From: CALCNS01 sp964425745
GTDB lineage: Bacteria > Bacillota > JAAYKD01
DNA: 41,521 bases
NCBI GenBank assembly: GCA_964425745.1
Contig: CAYRNW010000023.1
Coordinates: forward strand, 1-41,521
Direction: 5' to 3'
The translations under genes and the position numbers were made by a program. Under the pieces are notes generated by a model, which saw only the letters and a list, made by a program, of their open reading frames with translations, was not told the DNA's origin and made no database searches. Shown here piece after piece: positions 1-8,195 of the stretch (its first letter is position 1; every line of letters begins with the position of its first letter).

Positions 1-72
1 GCACGGTGGTGTGAGAGGACGGTCACTCAATTAATGGGTGACCTCCTACTCGATTAATCTCGCTCCTGTCGG

Positions 73-97
73 GACAGTTCTTACAAAACCGTCCCTT
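73..97. repeat. degenerate GGGACGGTT-type inverted repeat
   Basis: An imperfect hairpin with arms GGGACAGTT and AACCGTCCC around a short loop. The arms resemble the GGGGACGGTTC units found at six other places in the window. It lies downstream of the ftsH stop codon on the ftsH strand, so it could help end that transcript, but it has no strong T-run. Confidence 0.5.
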
Positions 98-105
98 CCA
101 TGAGT

Positions 106-169
106 GAAAAGTTTCCTGAAGGGCGACTTTTGACCGAAGGTCAACTTGAGCCCGGAAGGATCTTTGAGC
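106..169. repeat. 64-bp dispersed repeat, copy 1
   Basis: A 64-base block found again at 15723-15786 with only two visible differences. It contains a small GACC-GAA-GGTC hairpin nested between GGGC and GCCC. Its last base is the first base of the reverse-complemented ftsH stop codon, so the block directly abuts the gene end. Both copies lie beside GGGGACGGTTC-type repeats, which suggests one composite repeat family. Confidence 0.7.
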
Positions 170-2019
170 TATTCTACAACCGGTTTTTCTTCGGATTCAA
201 TCCCCATCATATCAAGGAATTGTTTACCGGTAATCGTTTCTTTTTCTAAAAGGAACTCGGTTAGCTCAACTAGTTTATCGTGGTTTTCTCGTAAAATTTT
301 GCGAGCGTTTTCTTGACAAGTGCGAATGATTTGTTTGACTTCTTCGTCAATAGTAGACGCTGTTTCACCAGAGCAGGCCATGGAGGAATCTCCACCCAAA
401 TAAGGGTTGTTCACGGTTTCAAGCGCCATCATGCCAAAGTTATCGCTCATACCCATGCGAGTGACCATGGCTCTGGCCAAACGAGTGGCTTGTTCAATGT
501 CGTTAGCAGCACCCGAGGTGACTTCGTTAAACATCACTTCTTCGGCAGCTCGTCCCCCGGTTAAGACGGTGATCCGAGACAGAGCATCGGTTTTACTCAT
601 CAGAACGCGTTCTTCTTCAGGCAATTGCATGGTATAGCCTAATGCGCCGGAGGTTCGTGGAACAATGGTAATTTTGTGCACCAACTGCTGTTTATCGGCA
701 AAAGCAGCTACAATCGCATGGCCAATTTCATGGGTGGCTATGATCTTTTTCTCACGTGGAGAAATAACAGCGTTCTTGCGTTGCTCACCGGCAAGGGTTG
801 TTTCAACCGCTTCATCCAAATCAGCTTGTGTAACCAGTTTTCGGTCATTTCGCACGGCTCTCAAAGCAGCTTCGTTAATAATGTTGGCCAAATCGGCACC
901 GGATGCTCCTGGGGTGGAACGAGCCAAAGAGGAAAAATCTATTTCGCTATCGGTTTTAATCCCCCGCAAATGCACTTTCAATATGGCTTCGCGACCTTTT
1001 AAATCGGGGAGTTCAACGGGTATGCGGCGGTCAAAACGGCCGGGTCGCAATAATGCTTTGTCTAAAATCTCGGGGCGGTTGGTGGCGGCTAAAATGATAA
1101 CACCTTTAGAACTGTCGAAACCATCCATTTCGGAGAGTAATTGGTTTAAGGTTTGTTCGCGTTCGTCATTTCCACCAAAGCCCATGCTGTCGCGGCGTTT
1201 GCCGATCGTATCGATTTCGTCAATAAAGACAATACACGGAGCTTTTTCTTGGGCTTGTTTGAATAAGTCACGTACCCGAGCGGCTCCCATACCAACGAAC
1301 ATTTCTACGAATTCACTACCGGTAATGGAGAAGAAGGGAACTCCTGCCTCTCCGGCAACGGCCTTGGCAATCAGCGTTTTACCGGTTCCCGGAGGACCAA
1401 CCAGCAATACTCCTTTGGGTACTCTTGCTCCAACACTGCTGTATTTTAAAGGGTTGTGCAAGAAGTCGACCACTTCACAAAGAGAATCCTTGGCTTCGTC
1501 TTGGCCTGCGACGTCTTCAAAGGTTTTACCGGTCTGTGCTTCCACATAAATCTTTGCATTGCTCTTGCCAAAGGACATGGCCCCTCCGCCCATCCGCTTG
1601 GTCATTTGTTTGGAAAGGAATTGTCCTAGAGCCACAAAGATCGCAATGGGCAGCACCCAGGTGACAATAAACTCAAGAATGGGGGAAACTTCTTCCGGAA
1701 TCTCGCTGTAGAATTTAATCGATTTGTTGGCACTTAAGCGCGCGACTAAATCGGGGTCATAGATGTAACCGGTTTCATACAAGGGCTTTTTACCATCGGC
1801 GTCTTCAACACCCTCCAGGTAAATTCGTGTGTCTTCCAAAATGACCGTCGAAATTTTTCCTTCATCTACCATGGTGAGGAAGGTGCTGTATTCAATGGTG
1901 GTAATTTGTTGTTTCATCATAAAGGGCATTACAACGAGATTGAAGACAAACATGACCAACAACACAAGAGAGTAGTAAAACATCAAGGGGCGTTTCGGTT
2001 TTTGTATAGGAGATTTCAT
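169..2019 (-). CDS. ftsH: ATP-dependent zinc metalloprotease FtsH
   Basis: Membrane-anchored AAA+ protease that extracts and degrades membrane and some cytosolic proteins, acting as a hexamer. Two membrane segments (about residues 12-34 and 112-133) flank an extracytoplasmic part. The AAA module follows, with Walker A GPPGTGKT at 208-215, Walker B FIDEID at 265-270 and the second region of homology around GRFDRR. The zinc protease site is HEIGH at 430-434, where most family members have HEAGH. At 616 residues it is full length. The ATG follows AAAGGATCTCGATC, a reasonable ribosome site. It is transcribed away from the methyltransferase-AcpS gene, and a dispersed repeat touches its stop codon. 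Identification is secure; the Ala-to-Ile change in the zinc motif is the only oddity. Confidence 0.97.
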   Translation of the reverse strand: MKSPIQKPKRPLMFYYSLVLLVMFVFNLVVMPFMMKQQITTIEYSTFLTMVDEGKISTVILEDTRIYLEGVEDADGKKPLYETGYIYDPDLVARLSANKSIKFYSEIPEEVSPILEFIVTWVLPIAIFVALGQFLSKQMTKRMGGGAMSFGKSNAKIYVEAQTGKTFEDVAGQDEAKDSLCEVVDFLHNPLKYSSVGARVPKGVLLVGPPGTGKTLIAKAVAGEAGVPFFSITGSEFVEMFVGMGAARVRDLFKQAQEKAPCIVFIDEIDTIGKRRDSMGFGGNDEREQTLNQLLSEMDGFDSSKGVIILAATNRPEILDKALLRPGRFDRRIPVELPDLKGREAILKVHLRGIKTDSEIDFSSLARSTPGASGADLANIINEAALRAVRNDRKLVTQADLDEAVETTLAGEQRKNAVISPREKKIIATHEIGHAIVAAFADKQQLVHKITIVPRTSGALGYTMQLPEEERVLMSKTDALSRITVLTGGRAAEEVMFNEVTSGAANDIEQATRLARAMVTRMGMSDNFGMMALETVNNPYLGGDSSMACSGETASTIDEEVKQIIRTCQENARKILRENHDKLVELTEFLLEKETITGKQFLDMMGIESEEKPVVE

Positions 2020-2216
2020 GATCGAGATCCTTTCATGCGTTAATTTGCGAATTGATCGTATTATTCTTATTATTAGTTCGAGGTTCCCTTTGACTTTCCC
2101 TGCACTTCAAATCGTACGAATCTGTGACAAAAATGCAGGAAAGCCGGCCTTCACCGCGAATTGTACTATGTTATGATTGTATTAAAATTGTAGTCATAGA
2201 GAAAGCAGGAGTAAAC

Positions 2217-3950
2217 ATGAAAAGAGATATGAAGCCGTGGCAAAATCGAGTAGAGAAGACCGAACCTCTAGAGAAGGTAAAACCCTTTTCCACTATGTCG
2301 CCCGATGAAAAAGAACCGCGAGCGAAGTCATGGGGAGACAAGCCCAGACAAAACAGACCTTCTACCGGTAAGCCGCCGGAACGCAAAACCTGGGGTGACA
2401 AGCCGCAAACAGGTCGCTCGTTTGACAACCGTCCAACTGAAGGAAGACCGACTGAAAACAGACCTTCTACCGGTAAGCCGCCGGAACGCAAGACTTGGAG
2501 CGAGAAGCCCCCAGAACGCAAGACTTGGAGCGATAAACCACCTGAAAAGAAAACCTGGGGAGAGAAACCGCGGGTCAGTTATCCGGTGAGGGTGCAACCC
2601 AAGAAAAAGGTAAAACAAGTTCAGAAACCTTTTACTACTACTATGACCGATGAAGAAAAAGCCTTACCCGATAAAACCGATTGGCAAGATGTGGCCGGTT
2701 GGTACAATAATTTAGTCGGTGCCGGTGGTAGTGAGTATCATCAGAAGGTGCTTTTACCCGGCGTAGAACGCATGCTCAAAGAGAAGAATCAGCAATTAGC
2801 AGATCTTAAAATTTTAGATTTAGCCTGCGGTCAAGGTGTTTTGGCACGCCGATTAGCAACAGCAGGAGCTTCGGTGACCGGTATTGACATGGCAAAGGAT
2901 TTATTGAAAGCTGCCAAAGAGTATGTTCGTGAAGGTCAAAAGCGCCCCATTTATATTGAGGGCGATGCCACCAATCTAATCGATGAAACCGGCAAACCGC
3001 GCCACGGATTAGAAGCGGAGTCGTTCGATGCGGTGACGTTGGTGCTATCCATTCAAAACATGGATCATTTAACCGGTGTTTGGCAGGGAGTGAACACGCT
3101 CTTAAAACCCAATGGGGTTTTGATTCTGGTCATGATGCATCCTTGTTTCCGAGTTCCACAAAGAAGCGATTGGCAGTGGCAACAACGCGATTTCCGCCAA
3201 ACTCGTATTATGTGGCGCTACTTGGGAAGCGAAGATATCCGCATTGCAGCTCATCCTGGCAAGGAGGCAATTGGCGAAGAAAGCCCGGCAACCATCCATT
3301 TTCATAGACCCCTGCAAGCCTATATTAACACGCTCGGTAACGCCGGTTTATTGATTGAACATTGCGAAGAGTGGGTCAGCCATAAAAAAGAACAACAAGG
3401 TCCCAAAAAAGAAGCGATGGACTTGGCGCGGCAAGAATTCCCCATGTTCATGGCCTTGCGCTGCCGCAAAGTTGCAGAACTAGAGCAAGATCCCTTTATT
3501 CCCAGTTTGCAGGAAGCCCTTAGCGTGACTGACGCCTTGGAAGGATCGTTGAGTACCTGCGGCAATCTCTTAGCCAATGGTATCGATGTTGTTTCGGTTC
3601 CTCGTGTTGAGGCAGCTCTGCAACGATTGGGTGAAAATTACATCAAGCAAATGCTGACCTCAAGTGAATGGGATCGTTGGCAAGAACAGCAATTTGGGTT
3701 ATCGGCAGAGCGCTTGTCGGGACGATGGGCTGCTAAAGAGGCGGTTGCAAAGGCGTTAGGGACTGGATTTGTGGGTGGGATTACCTGGAAAAATATTGAG
3801 GTTCAACACGATGAATTCGGAGCACCCCAGGTGCTCTTGAACGGATATGCGGCACAATTGGCCGTAGAAAAAGGGATTGTTCGTTGGCTGATTAGTATTA
3901 GTCACGATAAGGAAACTGCGGTTGCCTTAGCACAAGCCTTGGGTGAATAG
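2217..3950 (+). CDS. acpS: SAM-dependent methyltransferase fused to holo-ACP synthase (AcpS)
   Basis: A single 577-residue frame with three parts. Residues 1-140 are basic and low-complexity, with four KPPE(R/K)KTW units. Residues about 150-418 are a class I methyltransferase, with motif I LDLACGQG near 200-207 and a GID acidic-loop motif near 222-224. Residues about 454-577 are a complete AcpS: GIDVVSVPRV at the start, WAAKEAVAKALGTG in the middle and SISHDKETAVA at the end. The AcpS part would transfer 4'-phosphopantetheine from CoA to ACP (family knowledge). The methyl acceptor is unknown. The ATG follows GCAGGAG; I prefer it over in-frame starts further upstream, which have no ribosome site. 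Stand-alone AcpS is about 120 residues, so this is a fusion of complete domains. alr follows 15 bases later, a common neighbour of acpS in Bacillota. An in-frame TTG after GGAAGG, just before the AcpS domain, could give a separate product. Confidence 0.88.
   Translation: MKRDMKPWQNRVEKTEPLEKVKPFSTMSPDEKEPRAKSWGDKPRQNRPSTGKPPERKTWGDKPQTGRSFDNRPTEGRPTENRPSTGKPPERKTWSEKPPERKTWSDKPPEKKTWGEKPRVSYPVRVQPKKKVKQVQKPFTTTMTDEEKALPDKTDWQDVAGWYNNLVGAGGSEYHQKVLLPGVERMLKEKNQQLADLKILDLACGQGVLARRLATAGASVTGIDMAKDLLKAAKEYVREGQKRPIYIEGDATNLIDETGKPRHGLEAESFDAVTLVLSIQNMDHLTGVWQGVNTLLKPNGVLILVMMHPCFRVPQRSDWQWQQRDFRQTRIMWRYLGSEDIRIAAHPGKEAIGEESPATIHFHRPLQAYINTLGNAGLLIEHCEEWVSHKKEQQGPKKEAMDLARQEFPMFMALRCRKVAELEQDPFIPSLQEALSVTDALEGSLSTCGNLLANGIDVVSVPRVEAALQRLGENYIKQMLTSSEWDRWQEQQFGLSAERLSGRWAAKEAVAKALGTGFVGGITWKNIEVQHDEFGAPQVLLNGYAAQLAVEKGIVRWLISISHDKETAVALAQALGE
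2338..2571 (+). repeat. tandem KPPE(R/K)KTW-coding repeats
   Basis: Within the N-terminal tail of the methyltransferase-AcpS protein, a block coding for KPPERKTW followed by G/S-D/E-KP is repeated. Two copies also share a nearly identical stretch containing CTACCGGTAAGCCGCCGGAA, so the duplication is recent at DNA level. The encoded tail is rich in Lys, Arg, Pro and Thr, and is probably disordered. Confidence 0.75.
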
Positions 3951-3965
3951 GGGAGAAAGCGAAGC

Positions 3966-5084
3966 ATGAGACCGACATGGGCAGAAATCAATTTACAAGC
4001 ACTCGATGAAAATATAAAGAGCGTAAAATCGATGCTCCCAGCGGGAGTTCGTTTGAATGCCGTGGTAAAAGGCGATGCTTATGGTCATGGTGCTCAGCAA
4101 ATTGCCCATACGGCCTTGACTGCCGGTGCAGACTCTTTAAGTGTGGCTACCTTGGAAGAGGCGGTTGAGTTGAGGATGAGCGGTATTTGGGGACCGATCT
4201 TGGTTTTGGGCTTCATTCCCACCGATGCTGCCTGGCAAGTTGCACGGAGCGATATCACTACAACGGTGTTTACTCCGGAATTAGCCCATGCCTTGCAAGA
4301 AGCGGCGGCCAATGCTCAAAAAAAGATTAAGGTGCATTTGAAACTTGATACCGGTATGAGCCGAATTGGGGTAGAGGGCACCGATGAGGATGTGCTTTTT
4401 GCCAAACAGCTTAGCGAGTTTAGAAATTTAGAATTGGAAGGGATGTTCAGCCATTTCTCCATGGCTGAAATCGCAAATCCTGAGCCGGCTTTGGAACAAT
4501 TGGCGAGATTCCAATCATTTGCTGAGCGGGTAGCGGGAGTCGGCGTCAAGATTCCAATATTACATATGGCCAATACGGCTGCAATTTTCAGATTTCCGCA
4601 AAGTTATTACAACATGGTGCGTTTAGGGGTGGGGATGTATGGCTCCTCTCCAACCAGTCTAATCTTGCCTCAGGTTCCTTTGCGACCCGTGATGACGCTA
4701 AAGACTCGAGTGATTTTATTGAAGAACATCAAAATCGGAACCCGGGTTGGATACGATGGCACTTGGATTGCTCCCATGGACTCTGTTTTAGGGACCTTGC
4801 CGTTGGGATACGCCGATGGCATGAGCCGTAGTTATAGCAACAAAGCACAGGTTTGTATTCGAGGCTGTTTGGCACCGATTGTGGGACGAGTCTGTATGGA
4901 TCAGTGTATGATTGATTTAACCCATGTTCCCGGGGCTGAAGTGGGCGATGAAGTGGTAATCTTTGGGGAATCCAATCCTGACCGCAACGCGTTAAAGTTA
5001 GCGGAGGAGATTGGAGAGATTCCACACCAAATCATGGCCAGTGTTTCAAAGAGGGTACCTCGTTTCTATAACGATCGCAGTTGA
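3966..5084 (+). CDS. alr: alanine racemase
   Basis: PLP enzyme that interconverts L- and D-alanine for peptidoglycan synthesis in the cytoplasm. The N-terminal barrel carries the PLP lysine in AVVKGDAYGHG (Lys35; the family usually has AVVKANAYGHG). The C-terminal domain carries the tyrosine motif GYADGMSR and the VGRVCMDQCMIDLT block. The length of 372 residues is typical. The ATG follows GGGGAGAAAGCGAAGC. It sits 15 bases after the methyltransferase-AcpS gene and is probably co-transcribed with it; a terminator hairpin follows. Confidence 0.97.
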   Translation: MRPTWAEINLQALDENIKSVKSMLPAGVRLNAVVKGDAYGHGAQQIAHTALTAGADSLSVATLEEAVELRMSGIWGPILVLGFIPTDAAWQVARSDITTTVFTPELAHALQEAAANAQKKIKVHLKLDTGMSRIGVEGTDEDVLFAKQLSEFRNLELEGMFSHFSMAEIANPEPALEQLARFQSFAERVAGVGVKIPILHMANTAAIFRFPQSYYNMVRLGVGMYGSSPTSLILPQVPLRPVMTLKTRVILLKNIKIGTRVGYDGTWIAPMDSVLGTLPLGYADGMSRSYSNKAQVCIRGCLAPIVGRVCMDQCMIDLTHVPGAEVGDEVVIFGESNPDRNALKLAEEIGEIPHQIMASVSKRVPRFYNDRS

Positions 5085-5088
5085 CCGG

Positions 5089-5125
5089 AAAGACCGTCTT
5101 CTCTTAGGAGAAACGGTCTTTTTTT
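5089..5125 (+). terminator. intrinsic terminator after alr
   Basis: Hairpin AAGACCGTCTTCTC-TTAG-GAGAAACGGTCTT followed by seven or more T. It ends the methyltransferase-AcpS/alr transcript. Confidence 0.9.
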
Positions 5126-5230
5126 GTTACTCTTTCGCCAAACGAAAGAAAAGAAGGATTTTATTCGAAAACATCGTATTTAAGAAGCAGAAAAGGAGTG
5201 AATGCTCCTAAATACAAGGAGGAACTTTAA

Positions 5231-5938
5231 ATGAAAAAACCCTTGATTGCAATTACCCAGAATTTTAACGAAACCGAATTTACCTACGGAATTGCAAAAA
5301 CCTATGTTGAATCGGTCAAAAAAGCCGGGGGGATTCCGGTTCTCTTAACGTTTATCGATGACAAAGATCTAGATCAACTGGTCAAACGGTTCGATGGTTT
5401 CATCTTCACCGGCGGCCCCGATATGGAACCGAACTATTTTGGCGAACAACCGGTTCCTGCCTTGGGAACTATTACTCCTTCGCGTGATTACTTTGAAGTT
5501 CAGTTAGCAAAAGCAGTTTTGAAATCCGGCAAGCCCATTTTAGGCATCTGTCGCGGGTGTCAAGTGATGAACGTTGTTTGCGGTGGAACCTTAATTCAAG
5601 ATTTGCCCAGCCAATATAAAGTTGATAATTTAATCAAACACGTGCAATCTGCCCCCAGATGGCATGCTTCTCATGCGGTGGAGTTAGTGCCCGGCACCAA
5701 ATTAGCCGAATGCTTCCCGGGAGAGACCACCATCCGTGTCAACTCCTACCACCACCAAGCCATTAAGGATTTGGCCCCCAATTGGGTTGTTTCAGCCAAA
5801 GCTCCCGATGGTGTGATTGAAGCCGCTGAAGCCACCGATTATCCGTATCTCATGGCAATTCAATGGCATCCCGAAACTTTCTTTGACTACACCAATTTTG
5901 ATGCAGTCTTCAAGAAGTTTATTAAAGTCTGCAAATAA
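5231..5938 (+). CDS. class I glutamine amidotransferase-like hydrolase (gamma-glutamyl-GABA hydrolase / peptidase C26 family)
   Basis: Resembles the PuuD group, which hydrolyses gamma-glutamyl amide bonds. The nucleophile cysteine is in GICRGCQ near residue 111, an FTGGPD motif precedes it, and the His-Glu pair is in QWHPE near 217. At 235 residues it is a stand-alone hydrolase without a synthase domain. The ATG follows AAGGAGGAACTTTAA. Its TAA overlaps the ATG of the next gene by one base, so the two are probably translationally coupled. With the DmpA-type peptidase and asparaginase downstream it forms a set directed at amide and isopeptide bonds. The actual substrate cannot be read from the sequence. 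Confidence 0.88.
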   Translation: MKKPLIAITQNFNETEFTYGIAKTYVESVKKAGGIPVLLTFIDDKDLDQLVKRFDGFIFTGGPDMEPNYFGEQPVPALGTITPSRDYFEVQLAKAVLKSGKPILGICRGCQVMNVVCGGTLIQDLPSQYKVDNLIKHVQSAPRWHASHAVELVPGTKLAECFPGETTIRVNSYHHQAIKDLAPNWVVSAKAPDGVIEAAEATDYPYLMAIQWHPETFFDYTNFDAVFKKFIKVCK

Positions 5939-7038
5939 TGAATAGCAATAAGCGTCCCCGCGCCCGAGACGTGGGGATTTCTTTCGGCTTTTTACCAACC
6001 GGAATTCATAACGCTATTACGGATGTGGCGGGGGTGAAGGTCGGTCATTGCACCCTGATCCGAGGAGAAGGGGCACGTCAAGCCGGTGTTGGACCGGTTC
6101 GTACCGGTGTTACGGCAATCTTACCGCACGACGGAGATTTATTTGAAGATAAAGTTGCCGCAGTGGTTCATGTGGTCAATGGCTTCGGCAAAGCCATGGG
6201 AATTGCACAGATTCAGGAATTGGGAACTTTGGAAACACCGATTTTGCTGACCAACACCCTAAATGTTGGCAAAGCCGCTGATGCCCTCATCGATTGGATG
6301 ATTGAGCGTAATCCCAAAATCATGTCTTTAAACCCGATGGTGGGCGAATGCAACGACAGCAGTCTCAATGATATTCAGGGCCGTCATGTCCATAAAGAAC
6401 ACGTCTATGCAGCTTTAAACGGAGCTGAGAGCGGTCCGGTAGCCGAGGGCGTAGTCGGGGGTGGGACCGGCATGAGTTGTTTGGGGTTCAAAGGTGGAAT
6501 CGGTACCTCCTCGCGCGTCTTGCCCACAGAAATGGGTGGATTCACGGTAGGAGTTTTGGTCATGGCCAATTTTGGTCGCCGTCAAGACCTACTCATCTCT
6601 GGTGTGCCGGTAGGTCGTGAACTGATCAACTGGCCGGAAACCGATCACCCTGGGGACGGTTCTATCATGATGATCCTCGCTACCGATGCACCGCTTTCAA
6701 CACGACAGCTAACCCGCGTTGCCAAACGCTGCGCTTTTGGCTTATCACGCACCGGATCGGTGGCCTCTCATGGCAGTGGCGACTTTGTGGTCGCGTTCTC
6801 TACGACCAACCGCCAACCCAACAGAAGCGAGCAGTTGGTTCGCACCGTCCAACGTTTAGCTGAAGACGGCAGAGCATTAACTAATCTCTTCGATGCCACC
6901 GTAGAAGCAACCGAAGAAGCGATCATCAACGCGCTCTTTGCTGCTGAAACCACCGTTGGCTGCGATGGCACCACACGCTATGGTCTTCCTATTGAAGAAA
7001 CCGTCGCCATCCTCAAAAAATACAAAAGGGCGCTCTAA
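5938..7038 (+). CDS. P1 (S58) family aminopeptidase, DmpA/BapA type
   Basis: Member of the L-aminopeptidase D-esterase family, N-terminal-nucleophile hydrolases that cleave themselves into two chains and remove N-terminal, sometimes beta-, amino acids. Family landmarks are the start ARDVGISFG, ITDVAGVKVGHCT, GVVGGGTGMSCLGFKGGIGTSSR and the hydrophobic VGVLVMANFG before the expected self-cleavage region. The length of 366 residues is normal. No good ribosome site precedes the ATG, which fits coupling to the upstream hydrolase through the one-base overlap. The asparaginase gene follows after about 55 bases with its own AAGGAGG site. Confidence 0.9.
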   Translation: MNSNKRPRARDVGISFGFLPTGIHNAITDVAGVKVGHCTLIRGEGARQAGVGPVRTGVTAILPHDGDLFEDKVAAVVHVVNGFGKAMGIAQIQELGTLETPILLTNTLNVGKAADALIDWMIERNPKIMSLNPMVGECNDSSLNDIQGRHVHKEHVYAALNGAESGPVAEGVVGGGTGMSCLGFKGGIGTSSRVLPTEMGGFTVGVLVMANFGRRQDLLISGVPVGRELINWPETDHPGDGSIMMILATDAPLSTRQLTRVAKRCAFGLSRTGSVASHGSGDFVVAFSTTNRQPNRSEQLVRTVQRLAEDGRALTNLFDATVEATEEAIINALFAAETTVGCDGTTRYGLPIEETVAILKKYKRAL

Positions 7039-7092
7039 GATCATTTTGCGAGAACAACAGACCGCAAGAGCAAGGAACAAGGAGGAACTAAA

Positions 7093-8109
7093 ATGAATCG
7101 TTCTGCAGAATTAGTGCACGTTACTCGTGGCGGCAGAGTTGAAAGCGTCCATTACGGCGACGTCGCTATTGTCGATGCCACTGGTCGCCTAATTGCCTAT
7201 GCCGGTGCACCCAAGGAGAAGTTTGCATTTTGGCGATCTTCTGCCAAGCCCTTTCAGGCCATGCCGGTCGTGGAAAGTGGCGCTGTAGAAGAATACGGCA
7301 TTACTGAAAAAGAGATGGCCATCTTCTGTGCTTCTCATAATGGTGAGATTTTCCACACCGATGCCGTTGAATCCATTTTGAAGAAAATTGGTTTAAATCC
7401 CAGTTACTTACAATGCGGATATCACGATCCCCTGTATGCACCTCGGGCTGCTGAATTGAAAGCCGCCGGTATCAAAGCCAGCGAAATTCACTGCAACTGT
7501 TCCGGAAAACATTCCGGTATGTTGACCTTAAATCAAAAGAAGGGTGCCGACCCTTCTTACTACACCGAGCTTCGGCATCCGGTGCAACAGGCCATGTTAC
7601 AATCGGTCAGTGAATTCACCGGTGTCGATAAAGAAGATATCCCCATTGGGATCGATGGTTGTGGTGTACCGGTGCATGGATTAAGTGTTTATAACATGGC
7701 CGTGGCCTGGGCAAGACTGGTCAATCCCGTTGGTATGAGCGATAAACGTCAAGAAACAGCCAAACGCATCCGCACTGCTATGATGAATCACCCAGAAATG
7801 ATCGCCGGAACCGGCCGGCTCTGCAGCGTGCTGATGTCGGCTGCTCCCGGAAAAATTGTAGCCAAAAGTGGAGCTGAGGCCGTCTATGGCTTCGCAATTC
7901 CTGAATTGGGCTGGGGCATGTCGGTCAAAACTGCCGATGGCGGTAGTCGTGCTACCAATGCAGCTGTCTTAGGCGTCTTACGTCAATTGCACATCCTCAA
8001 TGAAAAAGAATGGGAAACCCTGCTGCCGTATGAAGTGCGAACCCTACGCAATCATCGCAACGACATCATTGGTGAAATCAAACCGGCTGTAGAATTGGTC
8101 TGGCTCTAA
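7093..8109 (+). CDS. asparaginase, thermolabile type II family (PF06089-like)
   Basis: Resembles the asparaginase family first described in Rhizobium, distinct from the E. coli AnsA/AnsB fold. Landmarks are VTRGGRVESVHYGDVAIVDA near the start, WRSSAKPFQA, FCASHNGE, the cysteine-rich HCNCSGKHSGML and GIDGCGVPVHGL. It would release ammonia from asparagine or a related amide. At 338 residues it is full length. The ATG is preceded by AAGGAGGAACTAAA. It is the last gene of the amide-hydrolysis set, and a bidirectional terminator separates it from convergent gltX. Confidence 0.92.
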   Translation: MNRSAELVHVTRGGRVESVHYGDVAIVDATGRLIAYAGAPKEKFAFWRSSAKPFQAMPVVESGAVEEYGITEKEMAIFCASHNGEIFHTDAVESILKKIGLNPSYLQCGYHDPLYAPRAAELKAAGIKASEIHCNCSGKHSGMLTLNQKKGADPSYYTELRHPVQQAMLQSVSEFTGVDKEDIPIGIDGCGVPVHGLSVYNMAVAWARLVNPVGMSDKRQETAKRIRTAMMNHPEMIAGTGRLCSVLMSAAPGKIVAKSGAEAVYGFAIPELGWGMSVKTADGGSRATNAAVLGVLRQLHILNEKEWETLLPYEVRTLRNHRNDIIGEIKPAVELVWL

Positions 8110-8140
8110 GGAAGTAGCTTGACTTTAAAAGTATGGATCA

Positions 8141-8182
8141 AAAAAAGAGACGCGAACCTCAAACAAGGTTTACGTCTCTTTC
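8141..8182. terminator. bidirectional terminator between asparaginase and gltX
   Basis: AAAGAGACG and CGTCTCTTT arms around an inner AACCT/AGGTT pairing. A-rich and T-rich flanks on both sides suit termination of both convergent genes. Confidence 0.85.
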
Positions 8183-8195
8183 AATATTCATAGGA

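Noticed and set aside
1..60. GGTGTGAGAGG and a GGTCAC/GTGACC hairpin at the window edge, resembling the stem I of a T-box
   Set aside because: No T-box core (TGGNACCGCG-like) follows and the element is cut by the window edge, so the resemblance is too weak to call.
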